From an uncultured Flavobacteriales bacterium (GTDB lineage: Bacteria > Bacteroidota > Bacteroidia > Flavobacteriales > Vicingaceae): a DNA stretch of 8,027 nucleotides. Location of the stretch: assembly GCA_946886085.1 (NCBI GenBank), contig CAMPHX010000041.1:1-8027 (forward strand), read 5' to 3'. The notes beneath the pieces were generated by a model. The model saw only the letters and a program-made list of their open reading frames with translations, ran no database searches and was not told where the DNA came from. Made by a program: the position numbers and the translations under genes. Positions within the stretch are counted from its first letter, which is position 1; each line of letters opens with the position of its first letter. This document shows, in pieces, positions 1 through 6,535 of this stretch.

Positions 1-8
1 GTATTTCC

Positions 9-25
9 GTCCGCCTTAGGCGGAC
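9..25. repeat. Perfect GC-rich palindrome (REP-like hairpin)
   Basis: GTCCGCC (9-15) and GGCGGAC (19-25) are perfect reverse complements separated by TTA, giving a 7-bp, very GC-rich stem in an otherwise AT-rich window. No T-run follows on either strand, so a classical intrinsic terminator is not supported. From memory, TCCGCC..GGCGGA palindromes recur between genes in many Bacteroidota genomes, so I read this as a REP-like intergenic element that may protect or end transcripts arriving from glyS or from the gene left of the window. The palindrome is certain; the role is inferred. Confidence 0.6.
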
Positions 26-69
26 AAACTATATGAAACTCCAGTTTAACTGATTTTTGATGCGAAAAA

Positions 70-84
70 CTATGTGTCTATGTG
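70..84. repeat. Short tandem direct repeat CTATGTG
   Basis: CTATGTG occurs at 70-76 and again at 78-84 with one T between them, in the non-coding stretch downstream of glyS. It may belong to the same intergenic element as the palindrome at 9-25. No coding potential or RNA family was recognised across bases 1-145, and no function can be assigned from a single copy. Confidence 0.35.
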
Positions 85-97
85 GTTAAACATTTTT

Positions 98-128
98 ATC
101 CTATACTGAAATTAAATTCATTTAGGAT
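98..128 (-). terminator. Weak hairpin downstream of glyS, possible transcript end
   Basis: ATCCTA (98-103) pairs with TAGGAT (123-128), and an inner TGAA (107-110) can pair with TTCA (117-120) across an internal loop. The structure begins 17 bases past the glyS stop codon on the minus strand, where a transcript end would be expected. It is AT-rich and is followed on the minus strand by an A-run, not a T-run, so it does not fit a classical intrinsic terminator. The call rests on position and dyad symmetry only. Confidence 0.2.
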
Positions 129-145
129 AGTTCAACCTTTAAACA

Positions 146-1669
146 CTATTTTCTAGTCAGCTTTTTTCTGATAATATTTTCCACTTCTGAAATAGCTACA
201 CGTTCTTGCTGCATGGTGTCTCTATCTCTTATCGTTACTTTGTTATCTTCAAGAGATTCATGGTCAACGGTAATACAAAATGGTGTACCAATGGCATCTT
301 GTCTTCTATAACGCTTGCCAACAGAGTCTTTCTCATCATACTGACAATTATAATCGTGCTTTAATAAGTCCATTATTTCACGAGCTTTTTCGGGTAAGCC
401 ATCTTTCTTTACCAAAGGCAAAACCGCTGCTTTGTAAGGAGCCAAAAATGCAGGGAGTTTTAAGACTGTTCTTTCCGAGCCATCTTCTAATTTTTCTTCT
501 TTATAAGACGAAGAAACTATTGCCAAAAATGTTCTGTCTAAACCAATAGAAGTCTCTACCACATAAGGCACATAGTTTTGATTAATTTCCGGATCAAAAT
601 ATTGCAATTTTTTACCTGAGTGTTTTTCGTGTTGCTTCAAATCGAAATCTGTACGAGAATGAATTCCTTCTAACTCTTTAAACCCCATCGGGAAATTAAA
701 TTCAATATCGCAAGCAGCATTAGCGTAATGAGCTAATTTAACATGGTCGTGAAAACGATAATTTTTTTCATCAATTCCTAACGAAAGATGCCAATTAATA
801 CGCTCGTTTTTCCAGTATTCATACCACTTCATTTCTTCACCCGGACGAACAAAAAATTGCATTTCCATTTGTTCGAACTCACGCATACGGAAGATAAACT
901 GACGAGCAACTATTTCATTTCTAAAGGCTTTACCAATTTGAGCAATTCCAAAAGGAATTTTTAAACGACTCGTTTTCTGCACATTTAAAAAATTTACAAA
1001 AATACCTTGAGCAGTTTCCGGACGTAAATAGATTTTATTAGCCGCTTCGGCAACAGAACCTATTTCCGTTGAAAACATGAGGTTAAACTGTTTTACATCT
1101 GTCCAATTTTTAGAACCACTTAAAGGACAAGCTATTTCTAAGTCTTCAATTAATGTTTTAATGTCAGCTAAATTATCATTTTCCATAGCAGTTTTAAACC
1201 TGCCTGTAACTTCATCTATTTTAGCCTGATTTCTTACTATATTTGGATTAGTAGCTCTAAATTGAGTTTCATCAAAATTATCAGCAAAACGTTTTTTGCC
1301 TTTTTCTACTTCTTTTTCGTTTTTTAAACGAATTTTTTCAATGTATTCTTCAATTAACACATCGGCACGGTATCTTTTTTTAGAATCTTTGTTGTCAATC
1401 AATGGGTCATTAAATGCATCAACGTGTCCGGAGGCTTTCCAAGTCTCCGGGTGCATAAAAATAGCGGCATCAATACCTACAATATTTTCGTGCATTTGCA
1501 CCATAGATTTCCACCAAAAATCTTTAATATTCTTTTTTAGTTCAGCACCTAACTGTCCGTAATCATACACAGCACTAAGTCCGTCATAAATTTCGCTTGA
1601 TGGAAATACAAAACCATACTCTTTGGCATGGGAAATAATTTTTTTTAGGTTATCTTCATTTGTTGTCAT
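146..1669 (-). CDS. glyS: Glycine--tRNA ligase, dimeric (alpha2) type
   Basis: Class II aminoacyl-tRNA synthetase that charges tRNA-Gly with glycine using ATP in the cytoplasm. At 507 residues it has the length of the single-chain homodimeric enzyme, not the two-subunit alpha/beta form. The N-terminal stretch SSEIYDGLSAVYDYG (24-38) is characteristic of this family. LRPETAQG lies at 215-222. Motif 2 spans about 247-269 (GKAFRNEI, then RMREFEQME, with R250, E252 and R263). Motif 3 is ETSIGLDR at 372-379, ending in the conserved arginine. The anticodon-binding domain covers about 405-505, with VLPLVKKDGLPEKA, then GKRYRRQDAIGTPFC. The ATG at 1669 gives the expected N-terminus and has a TAATTTTG promoter word just upstream. 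It stands alone and is transcribed divergently from the next gene. All catalytic landmarks I looked for are present. The family call is very secure. Confidence 0.98.
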   Translation of the reverse strand: MTTNEDNLKKIISHAKEYGFVFPSSEIYDGLSAVYDYGQLGAELKKNIKDFWWKSMVQMHENIVGIDAAIFMHPETWKASGHVDAFNDPLIDNKDSKKRYRADVLIEEYIEKIRLKNEKEVEKGKKRFADNFDETQFRATNPNIVRNQAKIDEVTGRFKTAMENDNLADIKTLIEDLEIACPLSGSKNWTDVKQFNLMFSTEIGSVAEAANKIYLRPETAQGIFVNFLNVQKTSRLKIPFGIAQIGKAFRNEIVARQFIFRMREFEQMEMQFFVRPGEEMKWYEYWKNERINWHLSLGIDEKNYRFHDHVKLAHYANAACDIEFNFPMGFKELEGIHSRTDFDLKQHEKHSGKKLQYFDPEINQNYVPYVVETSIGLDRTFLAIVSSSYKEEKLEDGSERTVLKLPAFLAPYKAAVLPLVKKDGLPEKAREIMDLLKHDYNCQYDEKDSVGKRYRRQDAIGTPFCITVDHESLEDNKVTIRDRDTMQQERVAISEVENIIRKKLTRK

Positions 1670-1673
1670 GCCG

Positions 1674-1681
1674 CAAAATTA
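1674..1681 (-). promoter_or_regulatory. Candidate -7 promoter element of glyS
   Basis: Read on the minus strand this is TAATTTTG, a match to the Bacteroidota -7 word TAnnTTTG. It ends only 4 bases before the glyS ATG, which implies a very short or nearly absent 5' leader. No convincing -33 TTTG sits at the usual distance, so the assignment rests on the -7 match and on the intergenic position. Confidence 0.4.
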
Positions 1682-1751
1682 TACTAATTGTTCACGTTAA
1701 GAAAGAAATACAAAAAAAATAAAATAACTTAAAAGATTGGAGATTATACCC

Positions 1752-1759
1752 TAATTTTG
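1752..1759 (+). promoter_or_regulatory. Candidate -7 promoter element for the 1767-2671 gene pair
   Basis: TAATTTTG matches the Bacteroidota -7 consensus TAnnTTTG and lies 7 bases before the ATG at 1767. A clear -33 TTTG is not present at the standard spacing. Together with the minus-strand copy at 1674-1681 it makes the 97-bp gap a plausible divergent promoter region. The transcript would again have a very short leader. Confidence 0.45.
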
Positions 1760-1766
1760 TAGCCTC

Positions 1767-2009
1767 ATGAAACGTCTTCTTAAAAACATATCGTTATTAC
1801 TTTTTTTCTTACTATCATCAGAAATAATTCAAGCACAATGTGCTATGTGTAAAGCTGTTGTTGAGTCTGAATCCGAAAGTGGAGGAGCTATAGCAAAAAG
1901 CGTAAACAACGGAATTTTATATTTAATGATTTTCCCTTATTTATTGGTTGGAGTTGTAGGCTACTTTATCTACAAAAACTACATTAAAAAAAGCACTAAT
2001 ACGAATTAA
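1767..2009 (+). CDS. Small exported single-pass membrane protein with CAMC motif
   Basis: An 80-residue protein of unknown function. Residues 1-23 form a signal peptide: a KR-rich start, a leucine/phenylalanine core, then QAQ with likely cleavage after A23. This places a cysteine pair, C25-A-M-C28, almost at the mature N-terminus. A short acidic and glycine-containing linker (about 33-48) leads to one hydrophobic helix (about 49-69) and a lysine-rich tail ending at 80, so the expected topology is CxxC outside the cytoplasm and the tail inside. The residue before C25 is Gln, so this is not a standard lipobox, and CAMCK lacks the histidine of a c-type haem site. I recall similar small CAMC proteins in other Bacteroidota but know no assigned role. 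Disulfide chemistry or metal binding is a guess from the cysteine pair. It lies 14 bp before the next gene and is probably co-transcribed with it. Confidence 0.85.
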   Translation: MKRLLKNISLLLFFLLSSEIIQAQCAMCKAVVESESESGGAIAKSVNNGILYLMIFPYLLVGVVGYFIYKNYIKKSTNTN

Positions 2010-2023
2010 CACTCACCTAAAAG

Positions 2024-2671
2024 ATGAAACAAGCTGTTTGTTTATTAATTTGTGTGTTACTTTCAAATTTATTAATGGCCCAACCCGAAAAGGTTGAAAA
2101 TGAGTTTAAAGAAAGTTTTTCTAGCAAACCAAAATTTGAATTTAAATTTGATTCTCGTTTTTCGTTTTTAAGAAATACTGAAGTAAAGACAACGGGCATA
2201 AAAATTGGACTAAGTTTTAAAAGAAAATTCAATGTAGGATTAGGAATAAATCAGTTGCTAATCCATTCTGAGTCTGAAATAATAGAACAAAACGATACCA
2301 TTCCTGTTAACCTTAATTACGGTTATTTTTCTCCTTATTTTGAGTATGTATATTTTTCGTCAAAAAAATGGGAATTTAACCTATCAACCCAAATAGGAAT
2401 AGGAGAGGCTAGTTTTGAATATACCAATGCTGAAGGAAAAAAATCTAAGACAGACAAAACCACATTAATTTCTTATGAACCGGCTATGTTAATTGATTAT
2501 AAAATTATAAAATGGGTTGGAATAGGTACAGGAGTGGGTTACAGATTAATTTTATTTAAAAATGGGGGTATAAAAGAAAATTTTTCATCACCAGTTTATG
2601 TTATAAAACTAAAAGTTTATTTAGGAGCCATTGTAAGATCTATTACAGGGAAAGAAATTCCTGCCGAATGA
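2024..2671 (+). CDS. Putative outer-membrane beta-barrel protein
   Basis: A 215-residue protein with a signal peptide at 1-20 (hydrophobic core, then LLMAQ, cleavage likely after A19). The mature part has alternating polar and hydrophobic residues in strand-like segments rich in Tyr, Phe and Gly: about 58-66, 69-80, 97-110, 115-126, 150-160, 163-177 and 189-202. This is typical of small 8-stranded-type outer-membrane barrels of Bacteroidota. Repeated Gly-Gly spacing (VGLGINQLL; IGTGVGYRL) supports turns and strands of a barrel. The end, IPAE, lacks the terminal Phe or Tyr common in barrels. No catalytic motif is visible. A lysine- and serine-rich stretch (31-47) after the signal may be a periplasmic plug or linker. 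The 14-bp gap from the CAMC gene suggests an operon, and the promoter words before ruvB suggest the unit ends here. The specific substrate or role is unknown. Confidence 0.75.
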   Translation: MKQAVCLLICVLLSNLLMAQPEKVENEFKESFSSKPKFEFKFDSRFSFLRNTEVKTTGIKIGLSFKRKFNVGLGINQLLIHSESEIIEQNDTIPVNLNYGYFSPYFEYVYFSSKKWEFNLSTQIGIGEASFEYTNAEGKKSKTDKTTLISYEPAMLIDYKIIKWVGIGTGVGYRLILFKNGGIKENFSSPVYVIKLKVYLGAIVRSITGKEIPAE

Positions 2672-2693
2672 TTTTTTGAATTAAATTAGCTAC

Positions 2694-2701
2694 TAATTTT
2701 G
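2694..2701 (+). promoter_or_regulatory. Candidate -7 promoter element of ruvB (distal)
   Basis: TAATTTTG matches the Bacteroidota -7 word, with a TTTG at 2675-2678 upstream at a spacing (15 bp) slightly short of the usual distance. It starts 31 bases before the ATG at 2725. It is one of two competing candidates in the 53-bp gap before ruvB. Confidence 0.4.
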
Positions 2702-2710
2702 GAATATACT

Positions 2711-2718
2711 TACCTTTG
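2711..2718 (+). promoter_or_regulatory. Candidate -7 promoter element of ruvB (proximal)
   Basis: TACCTTTG is a second exact match to TAnnTTTG, ending 6 bases before the ATG at 2725, which matches the tight spacing seen at the other two promoters in this window. It contains the in-frame TTG at 2716 and so argues against that codon as the translation start. No well-placed -33 element was found for it. Confidence 0.4.
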
Positions 2719-2724
2719 AAACCT

Positions 2725-3750
2725 ATGAACGAAAATTTAGACGCAAATAAAGCTAACATGTCTCCTACAGAAAAGGAGATAGAAAAAGTGTTGCGACCAT
2801 TAAGTTTTGATGACTTTACAGGTCAGAAAAAAGTAGTGGAGAATCTAAAAATTTTTGTTCTAGCTGCCAGCCAAAGAGGAGAATCTTTAGATCACGTTTT
2901 ACTTCATGGTCCACCAGGATTAGGAAAAACAACATTAGCAAACATTATTGCTAATGAACTACAAGTTGGGTTTAAAGTTACATCAGGACCTGTATTAGAA
3001 AAGCCCGGAGATTTGGCAGGATTGTTAACCAATCTAGAAGAAGGTGATGTATTATTTATAGACGAAATCCATCGTTTATCTCCCGTTGTTGAAGAATATT
3101 TATATTCAGCAATGGAAGATTACAAAATAGATATAATGATAGATTCAGGGCCTAACGCCCGAAGTGTACAAATTGAATTAAATCCTTTTACTCTTGTTGG
3201 GGCAACTACCAGAACAGGCTTGTTAACAGCTCCCCTTAGAGCTAGATTTGGTATAACTTCTAGGTTAGAATATTACGATGCTGATTTATTAACTAAAATT
3301 ATCCATCGTTCAGCAGACATTATAAATGTTGGCATAGAACAATCAGCCGCAGAAGAAATTTCAAGAAGAAGTAGAGGTACTCCCAGAATTTCTAATGCTT
3401 TATTAAGAAGAGTTAGAGATTTTGCACAAGTAAAAGGCGATGGGAAAATAACCAAAGCAATAGCTTTGATGGGGTTAGATGCACTTAATGTTGACAAAAA
3501 TGGGTTAGATGAAATGGATAATCGTATATTAAGTGCTATAATTGACAAATTTAAAGGAGGTCCAGTTGGATTAACTACTATAGCTACAGCTGTTAGTGAA
3601 GAAGCAGGTACTATAGAAGAAGTTTACGAACCTTTCTTAATCAAAGAAGGCTTTCTAATGCGAACCCCCAGAGGTAGAGAAGCTACCGAAAAAGCATTCA
3701 AACATTTAGGAAAAGTATTTTCTAAAACCGACCAAGGAAAATTATTTTAA
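2725..3750 (+). CDS. ruvB: Holliday junction branch migration DNA helicase RuvB
   Basis: AAA+ ATPase that, loaded by RuvA, drives branch migration of Holliday junctions during recombinational repair. The ruvA and ruvC genes are not in this window. Starting from ATG 2725 the protein is 341 residues, normal for RuvB. Seen in order: [11 protein letters not shown] near the N-terminus; Walker [10 protein letters not shown] (62-70); LFIDEIH with the Walker B acid pair D113-E114; sensor 1 region GATTRTG (159-165); the LRARFG arginine-finger segment (171-176, R174); sensor 2 RGTPR (217-221); and a C-terminal winged-helix region with [13 protein letters not shown] and TPRGREAT. An in-frame TTG at 2716 would add three residues, but it overlaps a promoter word, and MNENLD is the N-terminus I recall for Bacteroidota RuvB. 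All ATPase landmarks are intact, so the enzyme should be functional. Confidence 0.98.
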   Translation: MNENLDANKANMSPTEKEIEKVLRPLSFDDFTGQKKVVENLKIFVLAASQRGESLDHVLLHGPPGLGKTTLANIIANELQVGFKVTSGPVLEKPGDLAGLLTNLEEGDVLFIDEIHRLSPVVEEYLYSAMEDYKIDIMIDSGPNARSVQIELNPFTLVGATTRTGLLTAPLRARFGITSRLEYYDADLLTKIIHRSADIINVGIEQSAAEEISRRSRGTPRISNALLRRVRDFAQVKGDGKITKAIALMGLDALNVDKNGLDEMDNRILSAIIDKFKGGPVGLTTIATAVSEEAGTIEEVYEPFLIKEGFLMRTPRGREATEKAFKHLGKVFSKTDQGKLF

Positions 3751-3758
3751 TTTCTAAT

Positions 3759-3790
3759 GCACCCAAACTAAGTGTTTATGCGTCATGTGC
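3759..3790 (+). promoter_or_regulatory. Upstream block shared with the second paralog (copy 1)
   Basis: These 32 bases align without gaps to 6449-6480, upstream of the neighbouring paralog, with about 24 of 32 positions identical by eye. Conserved words are CCAA, TAAGT, TTT, CGTCA and a final TGC. It begins 8 bases after the ruvB stop and ends 22 bases before the ATG at 3813. The likeliest reading is a control region duplicated and kept with the gene; whether it is a promoter, an operator or an untranslated leader cannot be decided from the sequence. Confidence 0.45.
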
Positions 3791-3802
3791 ATAACATGCA
3801 CA
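3786..3802. promoter_or_regulatory. Perfect dyad just upstream of the surface-protein start
   Basis: TGTGCAT (3786-3792), AAC, ATGCACA (3796-3802): a perfect 7-bp inverted repeat with a 3-base centre, 10 bases before the ATG at 3813. It could be an operator for a dimeric regulator or a small hairpin near the translation start. It is not followed by a T-run, so it is unlikely to be the ruvB terminator. The second paralog lacks the right arm at the equivalent place. Confidence 0.4.
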
Positions 3803-3812
3803 AAACTAAACT

Positions 3813-4381
3813 ATGAAATATTTAAACTTACTTATTTTATTAGCGGTATTTCCATTAATAACAAAAGCTCAGACTCCTTGTAATTTATCTAATTATGGTT
3901 CAATACCTAAAATATCGGCAACAAGTTATCCGTACTTTAGTGCCGGATCGGGAGTTACAGTAAATGCTAATGCTCCAGGAGTTTCGACATTAAGTGATGT
4001 TTCTTATTCATGTAACGGACAATCTTACCCAACATCAAACCCAGCATGGTGGTTAAATAGCGCCACCCAAACCATTACACTCTCTTTTAATACTGCGGTT
4101 TCTTCTATATCGGTTATTTTTAATGGGGTAAATAGTTGCGAAGAATTTTATTTTGGATCTAATTGTGGAACTGTTTCCTTGTCTAATTTTTGCACATCAG
4201 GTTATTCATTAATAAATGGAGGAACAGGACTTTCTTATAACGGAGCATCAACATCTGGAAGTATGGTAACTATTTCGGTTTCTGGAGGAGCTACCGTTTT
4301 CACTTTAACTCACAATGGTTGTGGTTCAGGTTCAAGAATTGCTTTAATGGATTGTATTGTTCCAGCAACAGGTGGAGGAAG
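3813..4381 (+). repeat. Duplicated 5' segment, copy 1 (pairs with 6536-7104)
   Basis: This segment encodes the signal peptide and N-terminal domain. It aligns to 6536-7104 with no net insertion or deletion, both being 569 bases. The proteins are about 85% identical by eye, with a run of 53 identical bases at its 3' end (4329-4381 versus 7052-7104). Just after the run the two genes differ for about five codons before the repeats resume. It is the footprint of a tandem gene duplication, possibly refreshed by recombination. Confidence 0.85.
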
Positions 4382-6422
4382 CACAGTAATTGATTCTATT
4401 GCTGATATAACTGTTTGTAATGGAGATGTTGTTCCTTCCTCTAATTATACAAGCACTCCTGCGGGAGCTACATTTGCTTGGAATAACTCTAATACTAGTA
4501 TTGGTTTAGCTGCTTCTGGAACTGGTAATACTCCTGCTTTTACCGCTACAAATACTACTACTGCTCCTATTGTTAGTACTATAACCGTATCTTCTCCTTC
4601 GGGTGGATGTAGTGGAGCTCCAACTCCAGTAACTTACACTATTACCGTTAATCCCTCACCTACAGTTAATCCAATAACCAATATAACTGTTTGTAATGGA
4701 GATGTTGTTCCTGCCTCTAATTATACAAGCACTCCTGCGGGGGCTACTTTTGCTTGGACGAACTCTAATACTGCTATCGGTTTAGCTGCTTCGGGGTCTA
4801 GTAATACCCCTGCTTTTACTGCTACTAATACTACTGGTAGTGCTATTACCGCTACCGTTGCGGTTACTCCTACTTTAAATGACTGTGTAGGCACTCCTGT
4901 TTCTTATATCATAACGGTTAACCCTACTCCTGCTACTCCTACGGCTGCTGATGTTACTATTTGTACTAATAATACGGCTACACTTACGGCTACTGCTCCT
5001 GGTGGTAATTATGAATGGTACAATGCTGCTAATGGTGGTACCCTACTTGGTACAGGTACAAACCTTACTACTCCTATTTTAACTACTACTACTACTTATT
5101 ATATTCAAACTACTATAAATGGATGCAGCAGCTCTAGAGATAGTGTGACTGTTTTTGTGCTTCAATCACTAATTGCTGATGCTGGTATTGATACTACCGT
5201 TTGTATAGAAGATTCTTTGTTTTTAGGTGGTAACCCTACAGGTTTCGGAGGAAATGGAGGTCCTTATACCTATACTTGGTCTCCCACAACTGGACTTTCT
5301 AATCCAACCGATCCAAATCCTATATATACTCCTTCTGGACTAGGAACGGTAACTTTTACAGTACAAGTAGATGACGGTAGTGGCTGCCCTCCTGGTTTTG
5401 CAGCTATTAACGTAACAACTGTTTCTTGTTGCCCTGCTGTTATTGCAAGTACTTCTATCGGGGTTGCTAGTTGTTCTTCTGTTTGTGATGGCTCTGTTAC
5501 TATTAATGTTGTAGATTCTGCTACTCTTTATAGTATTGATGGAATTAATTGGACACCAAACAACACCTTCAATAATTTATGTGCTGGCAATTATACTGTT
5601 TATTCTACTGATGGCAATTGTTCTGATTCTGTTAACATTACAATTAGTGCTAACCCTCCACTTCCAACTCCTACTGTTGTTGGTCCTGATACCATCTGCT
5701 CTAATGATATTTTAACTCTAACTGCTAATAGCTCTGCTAATGGACTTATCTCTTGGTATGCTGATGCTAATGGAACTATTTTAATTGATACTGGTAATGT
5801 TTTAAATTACTCTCCTTCTAATTCTTCTGGTTATATAACCATTTATTTTAGTGAGTCTTCTGGAAATTGCGAAAGTATTCTTGGTTCTTTCACTGTGTTT
5901 ATTTATCACATTAATGCTGTTATTAATGCTACACCTACTTCTGGTATTCACCCTCTTGAGGTGACTTTTGGAAACAATAGCGTGGGTGCTAATTATTATT
6001 TCTGGAGTTTTGGTGATGGTGATACTTCTACTACTTTTAGTCCAACTCACATTTATTATAATGAAGGTTCTTATCAAGCTATGTTAGTTGCTACTAATGG
6101 TGTTTGTTTTGATACTGCTTATATTACTATAGAAGTTTCTTCTGTTTCTTCTATCTTCATCCCTAACGTATTTACTCCGAATAGCGATGGTAGTAACGAC
6201 TTTTTTGTCGTTAAATCTATTAATTTAAAATCTATTAAGGGACAAATCTTAAATAGATGGGGGCAAACTATCTTTGAATGGGACGACTTTAATAGTCATT
6301 GGAATGGTAAGAGTTCTTCAGGATCTCTTGCTCCTGATGGTACTTATTTTTATATTATCAATGCTGAGGGTAATGATGGCGAAATCTATCTTAAAAAAGG
6401 ATCCCTCTCTCTTATTAGATAA
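3813..6422 (+). CDS. Large secreted Ig/PKD-repeat surface protein with gliding-motility-associated C-terminal domain
   Basis: An 869-residue protein, predicted to be exported across the inner membrane by Sec and across the outer membrane by the type IX system. Modules in order: signal peptide 1-19 (cut at KA|Q); an unrecognised Cys-rich, beta-type domain about 21-187, also present in the next gene; two PKD-like repeats about 194-285 and 286-375, each with a VCNG cysteine and a second late cysteine; an Ig-like domain about 374-450 (YEWYNAANGG then TTTTTYYIQTT); a PKD-like domain about 455-538 (YTYTWSPTTGLSNPTDPNP); a SprB-like repeat about 543-613 (YSIDGINW, then LCAGNYTVYSTDGNC); a second Ig-like domain about 615-699; a classical PKD domain about 703-778 (FWSFGDGDTST, W731); and the C-terminal domain about 780-869 (FIPNVFTPNSDGSNDFF, ILNRWGQTIFEW, APDGTYFY, final LIR). 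That last module is the gliding-motility-associated (CHU_C-type) domain. No enzymatic domain is visible, so an adhesin or matrix role is inferred. The ATG at 3813 gives a complete signal peptide that matches the paralog. Confidence 0.9.
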   Translation: MKYLNLLILLAVFPLITKAQTPCNLSNYGSIPKISATSYPYFSAGSGVTVNANAPGVSTLSDVSYSCNGQSYPTSNPAWWLNSATQTITLSFNTAVSSISVIFNGVNSCEEFYFGSNCGTVSLSNFCTSGYSLINGGTGLSYNGASTSGSMVTISVSGGATVFTLTHNGCGSGSRIALMDCIVPATGGGSTVIDSIADITVCNGDVVPSSNYTSTPAGATFAWNNSNTSIGLAASGTGNTPAFTATNTTTAPIVSTITVSSPSGGCSGAPTPVTYTITVNPSPTVNPITNITVCNGDVVPASNYTSTPAGATFAWTNSNTAIGLAASGSSNTPAFTATNTTGSAITATVAVTPTLNDCVGTPVSYIITVNPTPATPTAADVTICTNNTATLTATAPGGNYEWYNAANGGTLLGTGTNLTTPILTTTTTYYIQTTINGCSSSRDSVTVFVLQSLIADAGIDTTVCIEDSLFLGGNPTGFGGNGGPYTYTWSPTTGLSNPTDPNPIYTPSGLGTVTFTVQVDDGSGCPPGFAAINVTTVSCCPAVIASTSIGVASCSSVCDGSVTINVVDSATLYSIDGINWTPNNTFNNLCAGNYTVYSTDGNCSDSVNITISANPPLPTPTVVGPDTICSNDILTLTANSSANGLISWYADANGTILIDTGNVLNYSPSNSSGYITIYFSESSGNCESILGSFTVFIYHINAVINATPTSGIHPLEVTFGNNSVGANYYFWSFGDGDTSTTFSPTHIYYNEGSYQAMLVATNGVCFDTAYITIEVSSVSSIFIPNVFTPNSDGSNDFFVVKSINLKSIKGQILNRWGQTIFEWDDFNSHWNGKSSSGSLAPDGTYFYIINAEGNDGEIYLKKGSLSLIR
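4392..4937 (+). repeat. Two tandem PKD-like repeat units (276 + 270 bp)
   Basis: Unit 1 is 4392-4667 and unit 2 is 4668-4937. The VCNG cysteine codons lie at residues 202 and 294, a 92-residue period. The units are highly similar at the DNA level through the shared text VCNGDVVPxSNYTSTPAGATFAW. They differ in their last third: unit 1 has SSPSGGCSGAPTPVTY and unit 2 has TPTLNDCVGTPVSY, two residues shorter. The same first/second unit difference is seen in the neighbouring gene. Confidence 0.85.
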
Positions 6423-6448
6423 TAATTTTACCTATAAAAATCTATTAG

Positions 6449-6480
6449 GCATCCAATATAAGTATTTTTACGTCAAATGC
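6449..6480 (+). promoter_or_regulatory. Upstream block shared with the first paralog (copy 2)
   Basis: This is the counterpart of 3759-3790, with about 24 of 32 bases identical without gaps. It begins 26 bases after the stop of the first paralog and ends 55 bases before the ATG at 6536, so its distance to the start is not conserved (22 versus 55 bases). Within it AAGTATTTTTACGT has partial dyad symmetry, and a related TTTTTACTTA word follows at about 6486-6495. The rest of the 113-bp gap is AT-rich, with no clear terminator hairpin. Confidence 0.4.
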
Positions 6481-6535
6481 GTGTTGTTTTTACTTACTAA
6501 TTACAAAAAACAATCACAATACATAAAAAATGATT

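Noticed and set aside
280..549. Plus-strand frames at 280-549 and 1296-1562 opposite glyS
   Set aside because: Both lie wholly within the strongly conserved glyS coding sequence on the other strand and have no recognisable features.
1839..1853. CAMC of the small membrane protein as a haem c site or lipoprotein box
   Set aside because: CxxC is followed by Lys rather than His, and the residue before the first cysteine is Gln instead of the small residue of a lipobox.
2716..2724. TTG at 2716 as the ruvB start codon, adding Met-Lys-Pro
   Set aside because: The TTG is part of the promoter-like word TACCTTTG, and the ATG at 2725 gives the N-terminus MNENLD that I recall for Bacteroidota RuvB.
5802..6077. 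A 91-codon minus-strand frame inside the first surface-protein gene
   Set aside because: It is the antisense of the Ig-like and PKD modules; composition follows the sense-strand repeats and no family is recognisable. Minus-strand frames at 7357-7590, 3273-3548 and 2017-2232 were rejected for the same reason.
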